Source: Bacillota bacterium
GTDB taxonomy: Bacteria; Bacillota_H; UBA994; UBA5500
NCBI GenBank assembly: GCA_012727835.1
Contig: JAAYGE010000222.1
Span: forward strand, 1 to 7,458
Direction of reading: 5' to 3'
DNA: 7,458 bases
Under the pieces are notes generated by a model that worked only from the letters and a program-made list of their open reading frames with translations, was not told the DNA's origin and did not search any database. Of this stretch, positions 6,545 through 7,458 are shown in pieces. Position 1 is the first letter of the stretch. Each line of letters starts with the position of its first letter. Both the position numbers and the translations under genes were made by a program.

Positions 6545-7228
6545 TTAGGGGCGAAAGGGTGAGCGCAGCTCGGCTAGTTTTACTTGTTTGAGGGCCATCA
6601 CCCACATACCGATGGACAGGGGCACAACCCCCATGGCTAGAACGGTATGGCGGGTGGATAGCAACAGATCGTAGATGCCGTGTAATAAAACCGGTATGAT
6701 GAGAGCTCGCCTTAAATAATACCGGGGTTTCTTTTCATGTTTAGAAAAGCGAGCCTTACCCAGGTAATACCCCATAAAGGCAGCAAATAGGGCATGTCCC
6801 GGTACAGAAAGCAAGCCGCGCATGACGGCCACCTGCAGCCCGCCCTGGGCCACATACAAAACATTTTCTAGGGCTGCAAAACCAAGGGAAGCCGTAATGG
6901 CGTAAAGAATGCCATCATAGGGCTCATTGAAAGCCGGGTGAGAATAGGCGGTGTGCCACACAACGAAATATTTTAACCCCTCTTCTATTAAGGCCACCAA
7001 CACGAAATTCTCAACCAATAGATATAGCCAACTATCGGTGGGCAAAAGGGAAGCAAAAACACGGATTCCTAGCAAACTGGCTGCTGCTGCCAGCACGGTC
7101 ACCAACAACCCGCGCAGGAAAAGCCGGACTAGTAGAGCGCGCGGTTCCTTATCATAGCGATCACGTACATAAAAATAGGTGAGCAAAGCCCAAACCGGTG
7201 CCATAGCCATCACGAATGCTCCTAGCAT
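6545..7228 (-). CDS. prsW: PrsW-family intramembrane protease (M82, CPBP-like)
   Basis: A 227-residue polytopic membrane protein of the PrsW family. B. subtilis PrsW (about 218 residues) makes the first cut in the anti-sigma factor RsiW in response to cell-envelope stress. Family motifs seen: the N-terminal segment YVRDRYDKEPR at 20-30, paired glutamates in IEEGLKYFVVW (E82, E83), FAALENVLY (E121), PGHALFAAFMGYYLG (H145) and LLHGIYDLLL (H183, D187). Hydrophobic stretches near 1-20, 36-60, 70-90, 108-127, 137-157, 175-191 and 196-213 fit several membrane helices. I chose ATG 7228 over the in-frame ATG 7246 because AAAGGAGG lies six bases before it, inside the longer reading. No sigma/anti-sigma pair is visible beside it, so its substrate is unknown. 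The basic C-terminal tail is cytoplasmic-looking. Family call secure; RsiW-like function inferred. Confidence 0.9.
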   Translation of the reverse strand: MLGAFVMAMAPVWALLTYFYVRDRYDKEPRALLVRLFLRGLLVTVLAAAASLLGIRVFASLLPTDSWLYLLVENFVLVALIEEGLKYFVVWHTAYSHPAFNEPYDGILYAITASLGFAALENVLYVAQGGLQVAVMRGLLSVPGHALFAAFMGYYLGKARFSKHEKKPRYYLRRALIIPVLLHGIYDLLLSTRHTVLAMGVVPLSIGMWVMALKQVKLAELRSPFRP

Positions 7229-7234
7229 CGGTTG

Positions 7235-7242
7235 CCTCCTTT
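7235..7242 (-). promoter_or_regulatory. Strong ribosome binding site of the PrsW-like gene
   Basis: AAAGGAGG is a perfect Shine-Dalgarno match six bases before ATG 7226-7228. It falls inside the reading from the upstream ATG 7246 and decides the start. Confidence 0.85.
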
Positions 7243-7255
7243 CCATTACATACGT

Positions 7256-7283
7256 ATCTTACCATGGGCGGTGCTTAGCTCAA
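7256..7283 (-). promoter_or_regulatory. Possible weak SigA-type promoter for the PrsW-like gene
   Basis: TTGAGC (7278-7283) and TAAGAT (7256-7261) are 16 bases apart, each matching four of six consensus bases. The site lies between the hairpin and the strong ribosome site, where a promoter would be expected. Chance matches of this quality are common. Confidence 0.3.
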
Positions 7284-7287
7284 AGTG

Positions 7288-7316
7288 GAAAGCAGGCAAC
7301 TGGCTTGCCTGCTTTC
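7288..7316 (-). terminator. Perfect 12-bp hairpin after the upstream gene, probable terminator
   Basis: GAAAGCAGGCAA and its exact complement are separated by a 5-base loop. The stem begins five bases after the TAG of the upstream minus-strand gene, a typical terminator position. The stem ends in A/T pairs, but no long T run follows on either strand, so it could also be an mRNA-stabilising 3' hairpin. Confidence 0.6.
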
Positions 7317-7321
7317 TCCGT

Positions 7322-7458
7322 CTATTTCGCTTGATAGGTCAAATCCAAATGAAATATCTTTCGATCTGTGTCACTCAAAGGAGTGCTTTTTCTATCGACT
7401 TCAAGGAAGGAACCATCGGTAAAGTCGATCTTGAGACGTAGGACAATCGGATCCATAC
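7322..7458 (-). CDS. Unrecognised protein, 3' end only (or a 44-residue small protein)
   Basis: An open minus-strand frame enters from the window edge and ends at TAG 7322-7324. The visible 44 residues from the first Met (7454-7456) are MDPIVLRLKIDF, then TDGSFLEVDRK, ending in HLDLTYQAK. The pattern of alternating hydrophobic residues suggests beta strands, as in a small soluble domain. The hairpin directly after the stop supports a real gene end. I do not recognise the family. Whether Met 7456 is the true start cannot be told, because no upstream sequence is available to look for a ribosome site. Confidence 0.5.
   Translation of the reverse strand, partial: MDPIVLRLKIDFTDGSFLEVDRKSTPLSDTDRKIFHLDLTYQAK

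Noticed and set aside
7232..7441. Plus-strand 69-codon frame near the right edge
   Set aside because: It runs through the hairpin and antisense to the better-supported minus-strand gene end, and I see no convincing ribosome site.

Overview
The window reads as chromosomal DNA of a Gram-positive anaerobe, most likely class Clostridia (Bacillota). The basis is the mix of protein families (PrsW, a B. subtilis-like Fur, CsoR, a bacterial Ski2-like helicase, SelA), strong AGGAGG-type ribosome sites and tight operon spacing; this is an inference without a database search. Every gene I can support lies on the minus strand, so transcription runs from high to low coordinates. I see no mobile element, CRISPR array, tRNA or rRNA, and nothing convincing on the plus strand.

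In transcription order: the 3' end of an unrecognised gene (7322-7458) is followed at once by a 12-bp hairpin (7288-7316), a likely terminator. A possible weak promoter (7256-7283) then precedes a PrsW-type intramembrane protease (6545-7228). After a 43-bp gap comes a Ski2/Mtr4/HelY-like DExH helicase (4999-6501). Its frame stops at a single amber codon (4999-5001) and continues open in the same frame for 236 codons that encode the family's C-terminal DSHCT domain (4288-4965 from the first ATG). After a 72-bp gap come a REC-GGDEF-like-REC response regulator (2947-4215), fur (2468-2917), csoR (2196-2471), trxB (1252-2184) and selA (1-1243, cut by the window edge).

The fur-csoR-trxB-selA block is very compact. 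fur and csoR overlap by ATGA, the trxB ribosome site contains the csoR stop codon, and the selA ribosome site overlaps the trxB stop codon. These genes are probably co-transcribed and translationally coupled, joining iron and copper sensing, thiol reduction and selenocysteine synthesis in one unit. selA implies that the organism makes selenoproteins.

The most unusual item is the helicase: a family normally made as one chain is split by one in-frame TAG inside the inserted (arch-like) region, and the second half has no good ribosome site. It could be a recent nonsense mutation, a sequencing error, programmed or suppressor-dependent readthrough, or a true two-subunit split. TAG also ends four of the other seven visible genes, which argues against wholesale reassignment of TAG.
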